Assembly: GCF_021390245.1 (NCBI RefSeq)
Contig: NZ_JAJUXH010000004.1
Span: forward strand, 248,001 to 312,000
DNA length: 64,000 nt
Origin: Dyadobacter sp. CY323
Lineage (GTDB): Bacteria > Bacteroidota > Bacteroidia > Cytophagales > Spirosomataceae
Direction: 5' to 3'
This document shows positions 43,386 to 52,069 of this stretch, piece by piece. How positions within the stretch are numbered: position 1 is the stretch's first letter; each line of letters opens with the position of its first letter. The translations under genes were made by a program, and so were the position numbers. The notes under the pieces were generated by a model that was not told where the DNA came from, did no database searches, and saw only the letters and a list, made by a program, of their open reading frames with translations.

Positions 43386-44396
43386 TCACCAGCCAGCACC
43401 TTTTGTATTCGTTTTAATCCGGCAAATGTAACTGTCCACTGTCATGTAAAGTGTGGAACCGTCATTTCCCCAGGCGCAGTTGGACGTTAATTCGCCCATT
43501 TCAATGCGTCCGAGTAGTTTCCCGGCGGAAGTTAAGATCAGCATGCCTCCTGGGCCGGAAGTCCAGATATTTCCGTCTTTATCAATTTTTAAACCATCCG
43601 GTAAACCACTTTTTCCGGCTTTAACCATCGGGGTTGCGTCATATAAGAGTTTGCCCGCGCCGATTTTTCCGCTGGGTTCTACCGGGTACGACATAATCAC
43701 CGCTTTTTCGGGATCGGATTGCGCGATGTATAAGATTTTTCCGTCGGGTGAAAATGCAAGACCATTAGGCCGGGCCAGATTGGCGATTTCCATGGTAACT
43801 TTTCCGTCTTTTGCAATGCGGTACACGCCAAATTCCTGGATTTCGCGGGTTGCGTCCGCATGTTTTTTGCTTAGTCCATATGGCGGATCGGTAAAATAGT
43901 AGCTGCCGTTTGAATGTTCGGTCACGTCATTCGGACTGTTGAAACGCTTGCCTTCAAATTTGTCAGCTAATGTGATTTTTCCACCGCCTTTTAGTGGCAT
44001 GGCAGAAATGCGGCGGTCGCCGTGCTCGCAGGAAATCAACCGTCCTTTGCTATCGATCGTCAGGCCATTACTTCCTTCCTCGTCGCTGTAAAGCCCCAGA
44101 CCTGTGTAGCCGGAAGGTTCCAGGAAAACCGAAAGCCCGGTTTTTTCATCCCATTTATATACTTTGTTTTTGGGTACGTCCGAAAAAAGCAGGTAACCTC
44201 CATCCTTGTTCCAAACCGGGCCTTCCGACCATTCGAAACCCGAGGCCAGCATTTCTACCTTTGAATTTTTCGGCAGTAGTGTCTCCAAGGATGGGTCGTC
44301 ATAAATGATCTTGCCCATTGTGGGGAAAGATTTTTGGGTTGAAGCAGATATAACAAAAACAGCTGCCAGGCTAAGTAGAAGTAAACCCTTTCTCAT
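43386..44396 (-). CDS. Exported SMP-30/gluconolactonase-family protein
   Basis: ATG 44396 gives 336 residues and a signal peptide (MRKGLLLLSLAAVF); the longer frame buries it. The six-bladed propeller shows the family's metal and substrate segments: FEWSEGPVWNKDGG, FNSPNDVTEHSNGSYYFTDP, LARPNGLAFSPDGKILYIAQ and GLPDGLKIDKDGNIWTSGPG. The Glu in SEGP, the Asn in SPND and the Asp in PDGL are the expected calcium ligands. Members hydrolyse aldonolactones. This is the second exported lactonase-type protein in the window. The gene upstream encodes a glycosidase on the same strand. Confidence 0.9.
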   Translation of the reverse strand: MRKGLLLLSLAAVFVISASTQKSFPTMGKIIYDDPSLETLLPKNSKVEMLASGFEWSEGPVWNKDGGYLLFSDVPKNKVYKWDEKTGLSVFLEPSGYTGLGLYSDEEGSNGLTIDSKGRLISCEHGDRRISAMPLKGGGKITLADKFEGKRFNSPNDVTEHSNGSYYFTDPPYGLSKKHADATREIQEFGVYRIAKDGKVTMEIANLARPNGLAFSPDGKILYIAQSDPEKAVIMSYPVEPSGKIGAGKLLYDATPMVKAGKSGLPDGLKIDKDGNIWTSGPGGMLILTSAGKLLGRIEMGELTSNCAWGNDGSTLYMTVDSYICRIKTNTKGAGW

Positions 44397-44457
44397 GAAA
44401 TGAAGTGTTATGGTTATCCAGGAATATGATATCTGAAAAAGAAGCTTATCGCCCAAC

Positions 44458-45996
44458 CTACTGATTTTCCGATCCAGGATCACTTAATGGCAATACCAAA
44501 GAAAGAATAATGCTGGAATAAGGTGCAAGTTCCGCGTTCGTCATTACATCGGAATGGGCGGGATCCGTGGAAAAAAGTACTTTTCTGAAATTGGATTTGT
44601 CTTCCGGCAGGTAGATGGTTTTTGTATTACCACTCAGGTTATGAATGATCACAACCGATCTGTCGACATGCGGACGGAAATAAGCCAGCAACTGATCGTC
44701 GCTGAGACAAACGCGATGAAGATTGGGTGCGAAAATCTGGCTCAATGCAGGCTCTTCTTTTCGCAGCCGGATCAGGTTTTTATAATGATTAAACACCGAT
44801 TCCGGATCGTTAAACTGGCTTGAAAGGGGTGAGACCGTTTCCAAAGTGCTGAATTGCGCCTCAATCCAGGCAGTATTTTCTGAGTTTTCTGTTTCGGGTA
44901 TGTTCCAGAGAAATGGCTCGCGAATGTACGGGTCCGGTTTTGTACCCAGCATACCCAATTCCTCGCCGTAATAAATGTACGGCTGGCCGGGCAGTGTCAG
45001 CAAGATGGTTGCCGCCAGTTTCTTTTTCGCAATCTGGTTACCAACTACGCTCCCGATCCGGTCCTGGTCGTGATTGGTGAGCATAATGGCGTCGACGAAA
45101 AGCGGGTTGTATTTTTCAAAAAGCGCGTAACTCGACTGCAACTTCTCAACGATGTCTTCGTCACGTTCGTGAATTAATATGCGCTGCAATGCGAAGCTCA
45201 GATCGAAATGGAAAGTAGCGTCCAGATATTTAAAATAGGGAGCGACTTCTTCTGTTTCCGCCCAAACCTCTGCGACTGTAAACGCGTCCGGCTTCACTTC
45301 CTGCACGACTTTTGAGAAAAAATCCCAGAATTCAATGCTTTGTTCTTTTTCCCATTCCGGGTAAATGTGGCGGGCTGCGTCGAGACGAAATCCGTCCACG
45401 CCAATATCGACAAGCCAAAAACGGATGATCTTCCCGAGTTCGGCACGAAGTTCTTCCGAATGATAGTTCAGGTCCGGCATTCCTTTGTAAAAAAGGCCGT
45501 AATATTTTTCCGGATCATCCGAATTGTCGTGCCAGGGATACACCACCTGCGAATCGTCAGAGGTTTCCCGCTTCGAAATACCCAACTTGTCAATCTGCGC
45601 CTCGTTCATCCACCAGTAAAAATTCCGGAAGTTACTGGACTGACTTTTCCGGGCGTCGGTGAACCACGGATGCAGGGTACTGGTGTGGTTAATAATCAGG
45701 TCGAGATAAATTTCAATATTTCGCTCATGTGCCCGGGCGAGTAAGTTTTTGAAATCTTCGAGAGTCCCATACTCGGGTTCGATATTGAAATAATCGGTTA
45801 CGTCGTATTTATGGTAACTCGGCGATGGATTCACGGGAGTAAGCCAGATCGCCTCAACGCCCAGATCTTCGAGGTAATCCAGTTTTGAAATGATCCCGTT
45901 CAGATCACCGATCCCATCCTGATTCGAGTCGCAGAAGGAACGGACAAATATTTCGTAACAAACCCGGGGAATGAATTTAGACTTGTCGGCAATCAT
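44458..45996 (-). CDS. GH13 alpha-amylase-family glycosidase
   Basis: This 512-residue protein has no signal peptide, so it acts in the cytoplasm. The (beta/alpha)8 barrel carries all GH13 regions: DLIINHTS (region I), DGFRLDAARHI with the nucleophile Asp (about 197, region II), FTVAEVWAE with the acid Glu (region III) and MLTNHDQDR with the third Asp (region IV). The N-terminal CYEIFVRSFCDSNQDGIGDL and the domain B length suggest an alpha-glucosidase or trehalose-synthase-type enzyme. It begins directly after maf with no spacing (45996/45997), so translation of the two may be coupled. Confidence 0.92.
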   Translation of the reverse strand: MIADKSKFIPRVCYEIFVRSFCDSNQDGIGDLNGIISKLDYLEDLGVEAIWLTPVNPSPSYHKYDVTDYFNIEPEYGTLEDFKNLLARAHERNIEIYLDLIINHTSTLHPWFTDARKSQSSNFRNFYWWMNEAQIDKLGISKRETSDDSQVVYPWHDNSDDPEKYYGLFYKGMPDLNYHSEELRAELGKIIRFWLVDIGVDGFRLDAARHIYPEWEKEQSIEFWDFFSKVVQEVKPDAFTVAEVWAETEEVAPYFKYLDATFHFDLSFALQRILIHERDEDIVEKLQSSYALFEKYNPLFVDAIMLTNHDQDRIGSVVGNQIAKKKLAATILLTLPGQPYIYYGEELGMLGTKPDPYIREPFLWNIPETENSENTAWIEAQFSTLETVSPLSSQFNDPESVFNHYKNLIRLRKEEPALSQIFAPNLHRVCLSDDQLLAYFRPHVDRSVVIIHNLSGNTKTIYLPEDKSNFRKVLFSTDPAHSDVMTNAELAPYSSIILSLVLPLSDPGSENQ

Positions 45997-46587
45997 TTAA
46001 GTGTGGCTCTGTTTAATGAAATAGGGTTGTAACATTCGGTAGACAACTTGTACCGGCAAACCCATTATAGTGTAAAAAGACCCTTCGATTTTCTCGATCG
46101 CGACCATCCCGATCCATTCCTGAATACCATAAGATCCTGCTTTATCAAAAGGTTTATAATGCTCAATATAATAGGTTATTTCCCAATCATCCAAGTCCCG
46201 GAAATGCACCGTCGCTTGGTCTGAAACTGTTGTGATCCGATCGTCAGCGAGCAAGCTTACGGCCGTAATTACTTCGTGACTTTTGCCCGAAAGGTTTTTA
46301 AGCATTTCAAAAGCTTCATCACGGTTTGCAGGCTTGTTCAGAATGTAATTTCCTGAAATCACAACCGTATCAGCGGTTAACACAATATTGTCAGGACGGA
46401 GGCCTCTGAATTGCTCCGCTTTTTCCCGCGATATGTATGCGGCAACCTCGTCTGAGGGTAAGTCGGCAGGAAAAGTCTCGTCTGTCGGCAATACTTCCAC
46501 ATGAAACTCAAACCCCGCGTCGGTCAGTAACTGGCGTCTTCTGGGTGAATTGGAGGCCAGCGTTAATTTTTTTTGTAAAAAAATCAT
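45997..46587 (-). CDS. maf: Maf-family nucleoside-triphosphate pyrophosphatase
   Basis: This 196-residue protein hydrolyses noncanonical or pyrimidine nucleoside triphosphates to monophosphates in the cytoplasm. The N-terminal signature LASNSPRRRQLLTDAGFEF, the central EKAEQFRGLRPDNIVLTADT, and FDKAGSYGIQEWIGMVAIEK with the catalytic Asp are intact. Its stop codon directly abuts the start codon of the glycosidase. It is divergent from the MarR gene (79-bp gap). Confidence 0.92.
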   Translation of the reverse strand: MIFLQKKLTLASNSPRRRQLLTDAGFEFHVEVLPTDETFPADLPSDEVAAYISREKAEQFRGLRPDNIVLTADTVVISGNYILNKPANRDEAFEMLKNLSGKSHEVITAVSLLADDRITTVSDQATVHFRDLDDWEITYYIEHYKPFDKAGSYGIQEWIGMVAIEKIEGSFYTIMGLPVQVVYRMLQPYFIKQSHT

Positions 46588-46666
46588 TCAATCGGAACTA
46601 ACAATTAATAAATAGATGTTACAACATTAAATGTATCTACATTATTTACATTTAAATCAATCGGCT

Positions 46667-47125
46667 ATGTCTATTGAAACTGATATTAAGCAAAATAAAT
46701 TTCGGAGTCCCTACCAGCGTCTCGCATTGAACCTGGTTTACACGACAAACTGGCTGGAATATCAGCAACTGGAGTTTTTCAAAGAACATGATATTACGTC
46801 GCAGCAATATAATGTGTTACGGATTCTGCGCGGACAGCAACAAACGCCGATCAAGGTAAGTGACATCACGGAACGGATGCTGGACCGGAATTCGAATACT
46901 TCGCGGCTGGTGGACAAGCTCCTGGCTAAAAATCTGGCAAAGCGTACTTCATGTCCCAGCGACCGGCGTGCGGTGGATGTGGTGATTACGGAAGAGGGGC
47001 TTAAAATGCTTACCGAACTGGATCCTTTTGTGGATGCCTGGGAAGAGCGTTTTAACATCATTACCCCCGAAGAAGCGGATCAGATCAGCGCGATGCTGGA
47101 CAGGCTTCGGGAATCAAACAAGTGA
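46667..47125 (+). CDS. MarR-family transcriptional regulator
   Basis: ATG 46667 (MSIETDIK, 152 residues) is preferred to ATG 46631, which adds an ordinary tail. The winged helix-turn-helix at about 45-115 is clear: LEFFKEHDITSQQYNVLRIL, TPIKVSDITERMLDRNSNTS for the recognition helix, and LAKRTSCPSDRRAVDVVIT for the wing. It precedes yceI on the same strand (72-bp gap), a frequent arrangement in Bacteroidota, and likely represses it. Confidence 0.9.
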   Translation: MSIETDIKQNKFRSPYQRLALNLVYTTNWLEYQQLEFFKEHDITSQQYNVLRILRGQQQTPIKVSDITERMLDRNSNTSRLVDKLLAKNLAKRTSCPSDRRAVDVVITEEGLKMLTELDPFVDAWEERFNIITPEEADQISAMLDRLRESNK

Positions 47126-47197
47126 ATCATCGATCCGCACCTGCGATCCAGTTAAATAACCACAATAATCAAATAAATCAATTCAATTCAATTTAAA

Positions 47198-47821
47198 ATG
47201 AAAACTACAATGAAATCGGTAAAGCTTTTCGTCGCATCCCTTGCGGTAACACTTTTTGTTTCTTCAACTGTTTCGGCTGATAACAATGACAAAAAAGCAA
47301 CGAACTTGAAAGTGAATACTTCAAAAAGCGAGCTTACATGGCTGGGTAAAAAAGTAACAGGTGAACATACAGGCAAAATCGCTCTGAAAGAAGGTGTTAT
47401 CACATTAGATGGTAATAAACTGGTTGGAGGTAAATTCGTTGCTGATCTTACCAGCATCACCAACACAGACCTTACCGACAAAGACTACAATGGTAAATTG
47501 ATCGGCCACTTGAAATCAGATGATTTCTTTTCAGTTGAAAAACATCCGACTGCGACATTTGTTGTAACAAAAGCAACTCCAAAATCAGCGGGTGTTTATG
47601 ACGTAACCGGCGATTTGACCATAAAAGGAATTACCAAACCAGCTACTTTCCCGGTCACTGTGAAAACTACCGCTACCGGCGCAGAAGCGACTGGTAAACT
47701 GGTAGTTGACCGTTCTAAATATGACATTAAATACAATTCTAAATCATTTTTCGAAAATCTCGGCGACAAAATGATCAACGATGATTTCAGCATTGACGTG
47801 AAACTGGTTGCCACCAAATAA
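47198..47821 (+). CDS. Exported YceI-family lipid/isoprenoid-binding protein
   Basis: This 207-residue protein has a signal peptide (about 1-28, ending SA). The YceI fold follows: LKVNTSKSELTWLGKKVTGE, FVADLTSITNTDLTDKDYNG, HLKSDDFFSVEKHPTATFVV, then GDLTIKGITKPATFPVTV. It is a lipocalin-like barrel that binds polyisoprenoids or amides, acting in the periplasm. Placed after the MarR gene and closed by its own terminator 24 bp downstream. Confidence 0.93.
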   Translation: MKTTMKSVKLFVASLAVTLFVSSTVSADNNDKKATNLKVNTSKSELTWLGKKVTGEHTGKIALKEGVITLDGNKLVGGKFVADLTSITNTDLTDKDYNGKLIGHLKSDDFFSVEKHPTATFVVTKATPKSAGVYDVTGDLTIKGITKPATFPVTVKTTATGAEATGKLVVDRSKYDIKYNSKSFFENLGDKMINDDFSIDVKLVATK

Positions 47822-47844
47822 TTTTCATGGCATTAAAGTGCATT

Positions 47845-47879
47845 AAAGCCTGTCCGGTTGTGGCAGGCTTTATTTTTTT
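47845..47879 (+). terminator. Intrinsic terminator after yceI
   Basis: The arms AAAGCCTG (47845-47852) and CAGGCTTT (47864-47871) enclose an 11-base loop and are followed by a run of seven T. The A-rich flank on the other side may also stop the convergent gene. Confidence 0.85.
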
Positions 47880-47890
47880 GGTCAAAAGGC

Positions 47891-48340
47891 TTAAAGATTG
47901 TTTTCGCGGTACTTTGGGAAATCGTCCATGAAATGGATCTGTCCGTTTTTAGCCTGAAAACAGTAGTGACTCATTCCATTGGTAACTGCCAGATATTGAG
48001 GTTGTAATGTGAAATTGTAGCGGCTGATTTGCGCAAAAGTTGCTTCATTCACCGAGATAAACGGAGCTTTGCATTCCACTAAAAGGAACGGCAGTGAATT
48101 GGAAGAAAGGATCATAATGTCCGTCCTTTTCGACAAGGTATTGTATTGAAGACCAGTCTCAATGGCAAACAGCGATCGCGGGTAACCGTAATGCGTGATA
48201 AGCAGGTGAATGAAATGCTGGCGTACCCATTCCTCGGGCGTGAGCGAGACGAATTTCTTGCGGATGATATCGAAAATATATGGTTTCCCATTAACCTGCT
48301 TAACTTTATAAGCGAATTCAGGGAGGTTCAATGATTCCAT
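47891..48340 (-). CDS. Stand-alone HSDR_N-like (type I restriction N-terminal) domain protein
   Basis: This 149-residue protein matches only the N-terminal PD-(D/E)xK-like part of type I restriction subunits. It has a Glu in FAIETGLQYN, an Asp in SKRTDIMIL and the core LLVECKAPF. No helicase domain and no hsdM or hsdS is nearby, and the length is that of the stand-alone family common in Bacteroidota. It may be a DNA-binding or nuclease protein of unknown role rather than a restriction system. It is divergent from the AMP nucleosidase gene (51-bp gap). Confidence 0.82.
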   Translation of the reverse strand: MESLNLPEFAYKVKQVNGKPYIFDIIRKKFVSLTPEEWVRQHFIHLLITHYGYPRSLFAIETGLQYNTLSKRTDIMILSSNSLPFLLVECKAPFISVNEATFAQISRYNFTLQPQYLAVTNGMSHYCFQAKNGQIHFMDDFPKYRENNL

Positions 48341-48391
48341 GAACGAAGATACACATCACAACAAATCCGGCCAATTAACCTGACAAATTCC

Positions 48392-49165
48392 ATGACCACG
48401 AAGGAACAAATCGTCGAAAACTGGCTTCCACGCTATACCGGAACTGCGGTTGAAGATTTTGGGAGCTATATCCTTTTAACCAATTTCGGGAACTACGTGA
48501 CGATGTTTGCAGAGAAATTCGGGGTGGACGTAAAGGGTCAGGGGAGGGCCATGCAAACCGCTACTGCAAAGGATATTACCATTATCAATTTCGGGATGGG
48601 AAGTCCGATGGCGGCTACTGTGATGGATTTGCTTTCAGCCATTAATCCGAAAGCCGTTTTGTTTTTGGGTAAATGCGGGGGGTTAAAAAAAACACAGGTA
48701 GGCGATCTGATTTTGCCTATCGCGGCGATTCGCGGAGAAGGTACCAGCGACGATTACATGCCAGCGGAAATTCCTGCATTACCTTCTTTCAGGCTTCAAA
48801 GTACTGTTTCCGCGAGTATTGCAAAACACAAAATGGATTACTGGACCGGGACCGTCTACACCACAAACCGCCGGATCTGGGAGCATGACGATACTTTCAA
48901 AGAGTACCTCCGTGAAATCCGCGCCATGGCCATCGATATGGAGACTGCAACTATTTTCATTGTCGGGTTTGCCAATTCAATCCCGCACGGTGCATTGCTG
49001 TTGGTTTCAGATAACCCACTTGTTCCAGAGGGTGTTAAAACGGAAGAAAGTGATAAAAAAGTAACTACGAATTTTGTGAAAAAGCATTTGGATATCGGCA
49101 TTGAAGCATTAACGGAATTGGCACGCTCAGGTGCATCGGTGAAGCATCTGCGCTTTGAAAGTTGA
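48392..49165 (+). CDS. amn: AMP nucleosidase, short form
   Basis: This 257-residue cytoplasmic enzyme splits AMP into adenine and ribose 5-phosphate. The phosphorylase-like fold is seen in IINFGMGSPMAATVMDLLSA, FLGKCGGLKKTQVGDLILPI, AIRGEGTSDDYMP and MAIDMETATIFIVGF, where the Glu binds the ribose. Compared with Escherichia coli Amn (484 residues) the N-terminal regulatory half is missing, which is usual for Bacteroidota. It is followed by the globin gene after 28 bp. Confidence 0.9.
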   Translation: MTTKEQIVENWLPRYTGTAVEDFGSYILLTNFGNYVTMFAEKFGVDVKGQGRAMQTATAKDITIINFGMGSPMAATVMDLLSAINPKAVLFLGKCGGLKKTQVGDLILPIAAIRGEGTSDDYMPAEIPALPSFRLQSTVSASIAKHKMDYWTGTVYTTNRRIWEHDDTFKEYLREIRAMAIDMETATIFIVGFANSIPHGALLLVSDNPLVPEGVKTEESDKKVTTNFVKKHLDIGIEALTELARSGASVKHLRFES

Positions 49166-49193
49166 TTACCCTTTGATGAGCATATAAATTACA

Positions 49194-49565
49194 ATGGAAA
49201 ACGAAACATTATACGAACGCATTGGCGGGGACGAAGCATTGCGGAAACTCACGGACAAATTTTACGACCTGGTCTTCCAACATGAGCTCATTTCAAGGCT
49301 TTTTAAAACCGACAAAGATCTCATTAAAGAAAAGCAAAGACTTTTTCTGACCCAATTCCTGGGTGGCCCACAGGCTTATTCGGATGTTTACGGCCACCCG
49401 ATGATGCGCGCCCGCCACATGCCGCACACCATTACCGAAGACGACGCGGTCGCCTGGCTGCAATGCATGTCCGAAGCCGTTGGAGCTCTGCCGATCAGCA
49501 AAGAACTAAAAGACGAATTATTTGACCGGTTCCCGCGGACTGCGTTTTTTATGGTGAATAGTTGA
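49194..49565 (+). CDS. Truncated haemoglobin (group II-like)
   Basis: This 123-residue globin has the two-over-two fold. An N-terminal ERIGGDEALRKLTDKFYDLV precedes the distal region with FY. LTQFLGGPQAYSDVYGHP and the proximal His in RARHMPHTI follow, then the Trp in AVAWLQCM that marks group II members. It probably binds oxygen or nitric oxide. It follows amn by 28 bp and may be in the same transcript. Confidence 0.9.
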   Translation: MENETLYERIGGDEALRKLTDKFYDLVFQHELISRLFKTDKDLIKEKQRLFLTQFLGGPQAYSDVYGHPMMRARHMPHTITEDDAVAWLQCMSEAVGALPISKELKDELFDRFPRTAFFMVNS

Positions 49566-49668
49566 CTTCCCGTAAATTTTAATGTGACCAAAACGAAAAT
49601 CTTTCGTCTAAATAGAAGTTCTACATTTGGGAACTTTTGCTATTTTTGTCACTTTAAAACTTTTCTCA

Positions 49669-49965
49669 ATGAAGAGAGTTTTTGCGAAGAGTACGCTACG
49701 GGAATTCTGGGTCCGGTATCCGGAAACCGAGCAGTATTTGAAGATCTGGTATGATACTGTAATTTCTTCGGAGTGGAAATCTCCTGCCGACCTGAAACAA
49801 ACTTACGCCAGCGCCAGTATTTTGAAGGATGGGAGAATCGTATTTAACATTAAGGGAAACTCTTATCGCCTGATAGCCAAGTTTAATTTCGATAAACAAT
49901 GGGTTTTCATACGTTTTATCGGGACGCATAAGGAGTATGACAGGATCGACGCTAATCTTATCTAA
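49669..49965 (+). CDS. higB: HigB-type mRNA interferase toxin
   Basis: ATG 49669 gives the usual 98 residues; the longer frame begins with TTG. The RelE/HigB fold shows AKSTLREFWVRYPETEQYLK, DGRIVFNIKGNSYRLIAKFN and FIRFIGTHKEYDRID, all typical of ribosome-dependent HigB toxins. The toxin comes first and the antitoxin second, as is usual for higBA. Confidence 0.9.
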   Translation: MKRVFAKSTLREFWVRYPETEQYLKIWYDTVISSEWKSPADLKQTYASASILKDGRIVFNIKGNSYRLIAKFNFDKQWVFIRFIGTHKEYDRIDANLI

Positions 49966-49969
49966 TGCT

Positions 49970-50332
49970 ATGAAATTAATAAAAACAAAAGGTGATTATC
50001 AGGCAGCGTTGAAGAGAATGGAGGTTCTTTTTGACTCGCCTGCGGGAACTGAGGAAAGTGATGAAGCGGATGTTCTGGCATTAATTATAGATGCCTACGA
50101 AAATGAGCATTACCCGATTGAAGCTCCGGATCCGATCGAAGCAATAAAGATTCGAATGGAGGAACTAGACTTAAAGCAAGTTGATCTCATCGATGCGATT
50201 GGCGGGAAAAGCAGGGTTTCAGAAATCTTAAATAAAAAAAGAAAGTTGAGTGTGGAAATGATACGAAACCTTTCTGCACGACTGCATTTATCCGTTAATA
50301 GTCTCATCGGTGACTATCAGTTAGTCAGGTAA
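49970..50332 (+). CDS. higA: HigA-type antitoxin
   Basis: ATG 49970 lies 4 bp after the toxin stop and gives 120 residues; an in-frame ATG at 49937 would overlap the toxin. The N-terminal half (AALKRMEVLFDSPAGTEESD) binds the toxin. The C-terminal helix-turn-helix (MEELDLKQVDLIDAIGGKSR, VSEILNKKRKLSVEMIRNLS) binds DNA and represses the pair. Promoter-like TANNTTTG sequences lie at 49622-49629 and 49641-49648 upstream of higB. Confidence 0.9.
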   Translation: MKLIKTKGDYQAALKRMEVLFDSPAGTEESDEADVLALIIDAYENEHYPIEAPDPIEAIKIRMEELDLKQVDLIDAIGGKSRVSEILNKKRKLSVEMIRNLSARLHLSVNSLIGDYQLVR

Positions 50333-50348
50333 GATTTTTATCTCTGGG

Positions 50349-50376
50349 TTGATAGAATTAGAATTCTTTACCTTTG
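50349..50376 (+). promoter_or_regulatory. Candidate Bacteroidota promoter giving a leaderless transcript
   Basis: TTG at 50349-50351 and TACCTTTG at 50369-50376 match the -33/-7 elements of Bacteroidota promoters (TTTG, TAnnTTTG) with suitable spacing. The -7 element ends only 4 bp before the ATG at 50381, so transcription would begin at or near the start codon. Confidence 0.5.
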
Positions 50377-50380
50377 CCGC

Positions 50381-51796
50381 ATGAATTTTAAAGAGCAGTT
50401 ATCAGGCTATCCGATCTTGGAAATCGTCGCAAAAGCGGCGGCGGAGCTTGGTGTGGAAGCCTACGTGATCGGTGGTTTTGTGAGAGATCTTATTCTCAAA
50501 AGAGATAGTAAAGACATTGATATTGTTTCGATTGGAAGCGGGATTGAACTGGCCGAACTGGTTGCCAGCCAGCTTGGGCCGGATGTTTTTGTCAGTATTT
50601 TTAAAACATTTGGCACGGCGCAAATCCGCCAGGGCGAGCTGGAAATCGAGTTTGTAGGCGCCCGGAAAGAGTCTTACCGTTCCGATTCCCGGAAACCAGC
50701 CGTGGAAGACGGTACGCTGGCCGACGACCAAAACCGCCGCGATTTTACGATCAATGCCATGGGGATCAGCCTGGATAAAAAGTCCTTTGGTGAACTGATC
50801 GATCCTTTCGATGGAATGAAAGATCTACGGAAAAAGATCATCCGCACACCACTCGAACCGGAGATCACGTTTTCCGATGATCCTTTGCGGATGATGCGTG
50901 CGATCCGTTTTGCCAGTCAACTGAATTTCGACATCGAGCCGGATACGTTTGACGCCATTGTTAAAATGAAAGACCGGATTTCCATTGTGTCAATGGAGCG
51001 GATTTCGGACGAGCTGAACAAGATTATTCTTTCAAAGACACCTTCTTACGGTTTCAAGCTTTTGTTTCATGCCGGATTACTGGAGATTATATTTCCGGAG
51101 ATGATTGAGTTACAAGGTGTTGAAAACATTGAAGGAAAAGGGCATAAAGATAATTTCTACCACACGTTACAGGTTCTGGATAATGTCTCCCAACATACAA
51201 ATGACCTCTGGCTGCGCTGGGCAGCCATTTTACATGACATAGCAAAACCCGCCACCAAGAAATTCGATAAAAAAATCGGCTGGTCGTTTCATAATCACGA
51301 AGAAGTCGGCGCGCGGATGGTACCTGTGATTTTCCGCCGGATGAAATTGCCTCTCAATGAGAAAATGCGGTTTGTTAAAAAACTCGTCAGATTGCATTTA
51401 AGGCCCATTGTTTTATCAAAAGAACAAATTACCGATTCGGCAATGCGGCGGTTACTGGTAGAAGCTGGCGAGGATATTGAAGCATTAATGAAGCTTTGCC
51501 GGGCCGATATCACTTCCAAAAATCCGGAAAAAGTAAAACGCTACCTCCATAATTTCGACCTGGTTGAGAAGAAACTGAAAGACCTCGAGGAACGTGACAA
51601 GCTGCGTAACTTCCAGCCGGTGATTACGGGAGAAATGATCATGGAAGCTTTCGGGTTGAAGCCTGCGAAGGAAGTGGGGATCATCAAAGAAATCGTGAGG
51701 GAAGCCATTCTGGAAGGTGCGATCCCGAATGAATATGAGCAGGCATTTGCATATATGATCCGCGAGGGAGAAAAAATGGGGTTAAAGGCACAGTAA
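50381..51796 (+). CDS. CCA-adding tRNA nucleotidyltransferase with HD domain
   Basis: This 471-residue protein adds or repairs the 3' CCA of tRNA. The nucleotidyltransferase domain has GGFVRDLIL near 32 and the metal-binding DIDIVSIG. EFVGARKESY and RRDFTINAMGISL (R-D-F-T-I-N-A-M) follow, then the tRNA-binding neck and a C-terminal HD domain (ILHDIAKPATKK, HNHEEVGA). The HD domain is typical of class II enzymes with phosphatase/phosphodiesterase activity. Confidence 0.93.
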   Translation: MNFKEQLSGYPILEIVAKAAAELGVEAYVIGGFVRDLILKRDSKDIDIVSIGSGIELAELVASQLGPDVFVSIFKTFGTAQIRQGELEIEFVGARKESYRSDSRKPAVEDGTLADDQNRRDFTINAMGISLDKKSFGELIDPFDGMKDLRKKIIRTPLEPEITFSDDPLRMMRAIRFASQLNFDIEPDTFDAIVKMKDRISIVSMERISDELNKIILSKTPSYGFKLLFHAGLLEIIFPEMIELQGVENIEGKGHKDNFYHTLQVLDNVSQHTNDLWLRWAAILHDIAKPATKKFDKKIGWSFHNHEEVGARMVPVIFRRMKLPLNEKMRFVKKLVRLHLRPIVLSKEQITDSAMRRLLVEAGEDIEALMKLCRADITSKNPEKVKRYLHNFDLVEKKLKDLEERDKLRNFQPVITGEMIMEAFGLKPAKEVGIIKEIVREAILEGAIPNEYEQAFAYMIREGEKMGLKAQ

Positions 51797-51832
51797 TTAG
51801 GCCTGATTTTTTTAAAGCGCATTCACTTATTC

Positions 51833-51840
51833 TACTTTTG
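51833..51840 (+). promoter_or_regulatory. Candidate -7 promoter element
   Basis: TACTTTTG matches TAnnTTTG and lies 29 bp upstream of the start codon of the small membrane protein at 51869. A T-rich stretch lies at the -33 position, but no exact TTTG. Confidence 0.4.
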
Positions 51841-51868
51841 CAAAAACAATTTGACTCCTCAGTTTTAA

Positions 51869-52069
51869 ATGGAAAACAATACCCAGTTCAAACGATTTTT
51901 CGGCGCTCTTTTAACAATTTTGGGCATCAGCGTGCTTCTTTTTGCCTGTATCGCATTTCTTTCCGACAAGCCGGTGCTGGGGCTGACCGTATCCAAATGG
52001 GAGTCGGTTGTTCCGTTCCTCGTCGGGACCGTATTTTTATTGACCGGCGTAAATCTCGTTAAGGGTTAA
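51869..52069 (+). CDS. Small two-helix membrane protein
   Basis: This 66-residue protein starts at ATG 51869. Two hydrophobic helices (about 10-29 and 45-62) are joined by a short loop (SDKPVLGLTVSKWES). No family was recognised. Its TAA overlaps the stop codon of the convergent DUF2851 gene by 4 bases, and it has its own promoter-like sequence upstream. Confidence 0.75.
   Translation: MENNTQFKRFFGALLTILGISVLLFACIAFLSDKPVLGLTVSKWESVVPFLVGTVFLLTGVNLVKG

Noticed and set aside
47891..48340. A type I restriction-modification system
   Set aside because: Only the N-terminal nuclease-like domain is present; no helicase, methylase or specificity gene is nearby.
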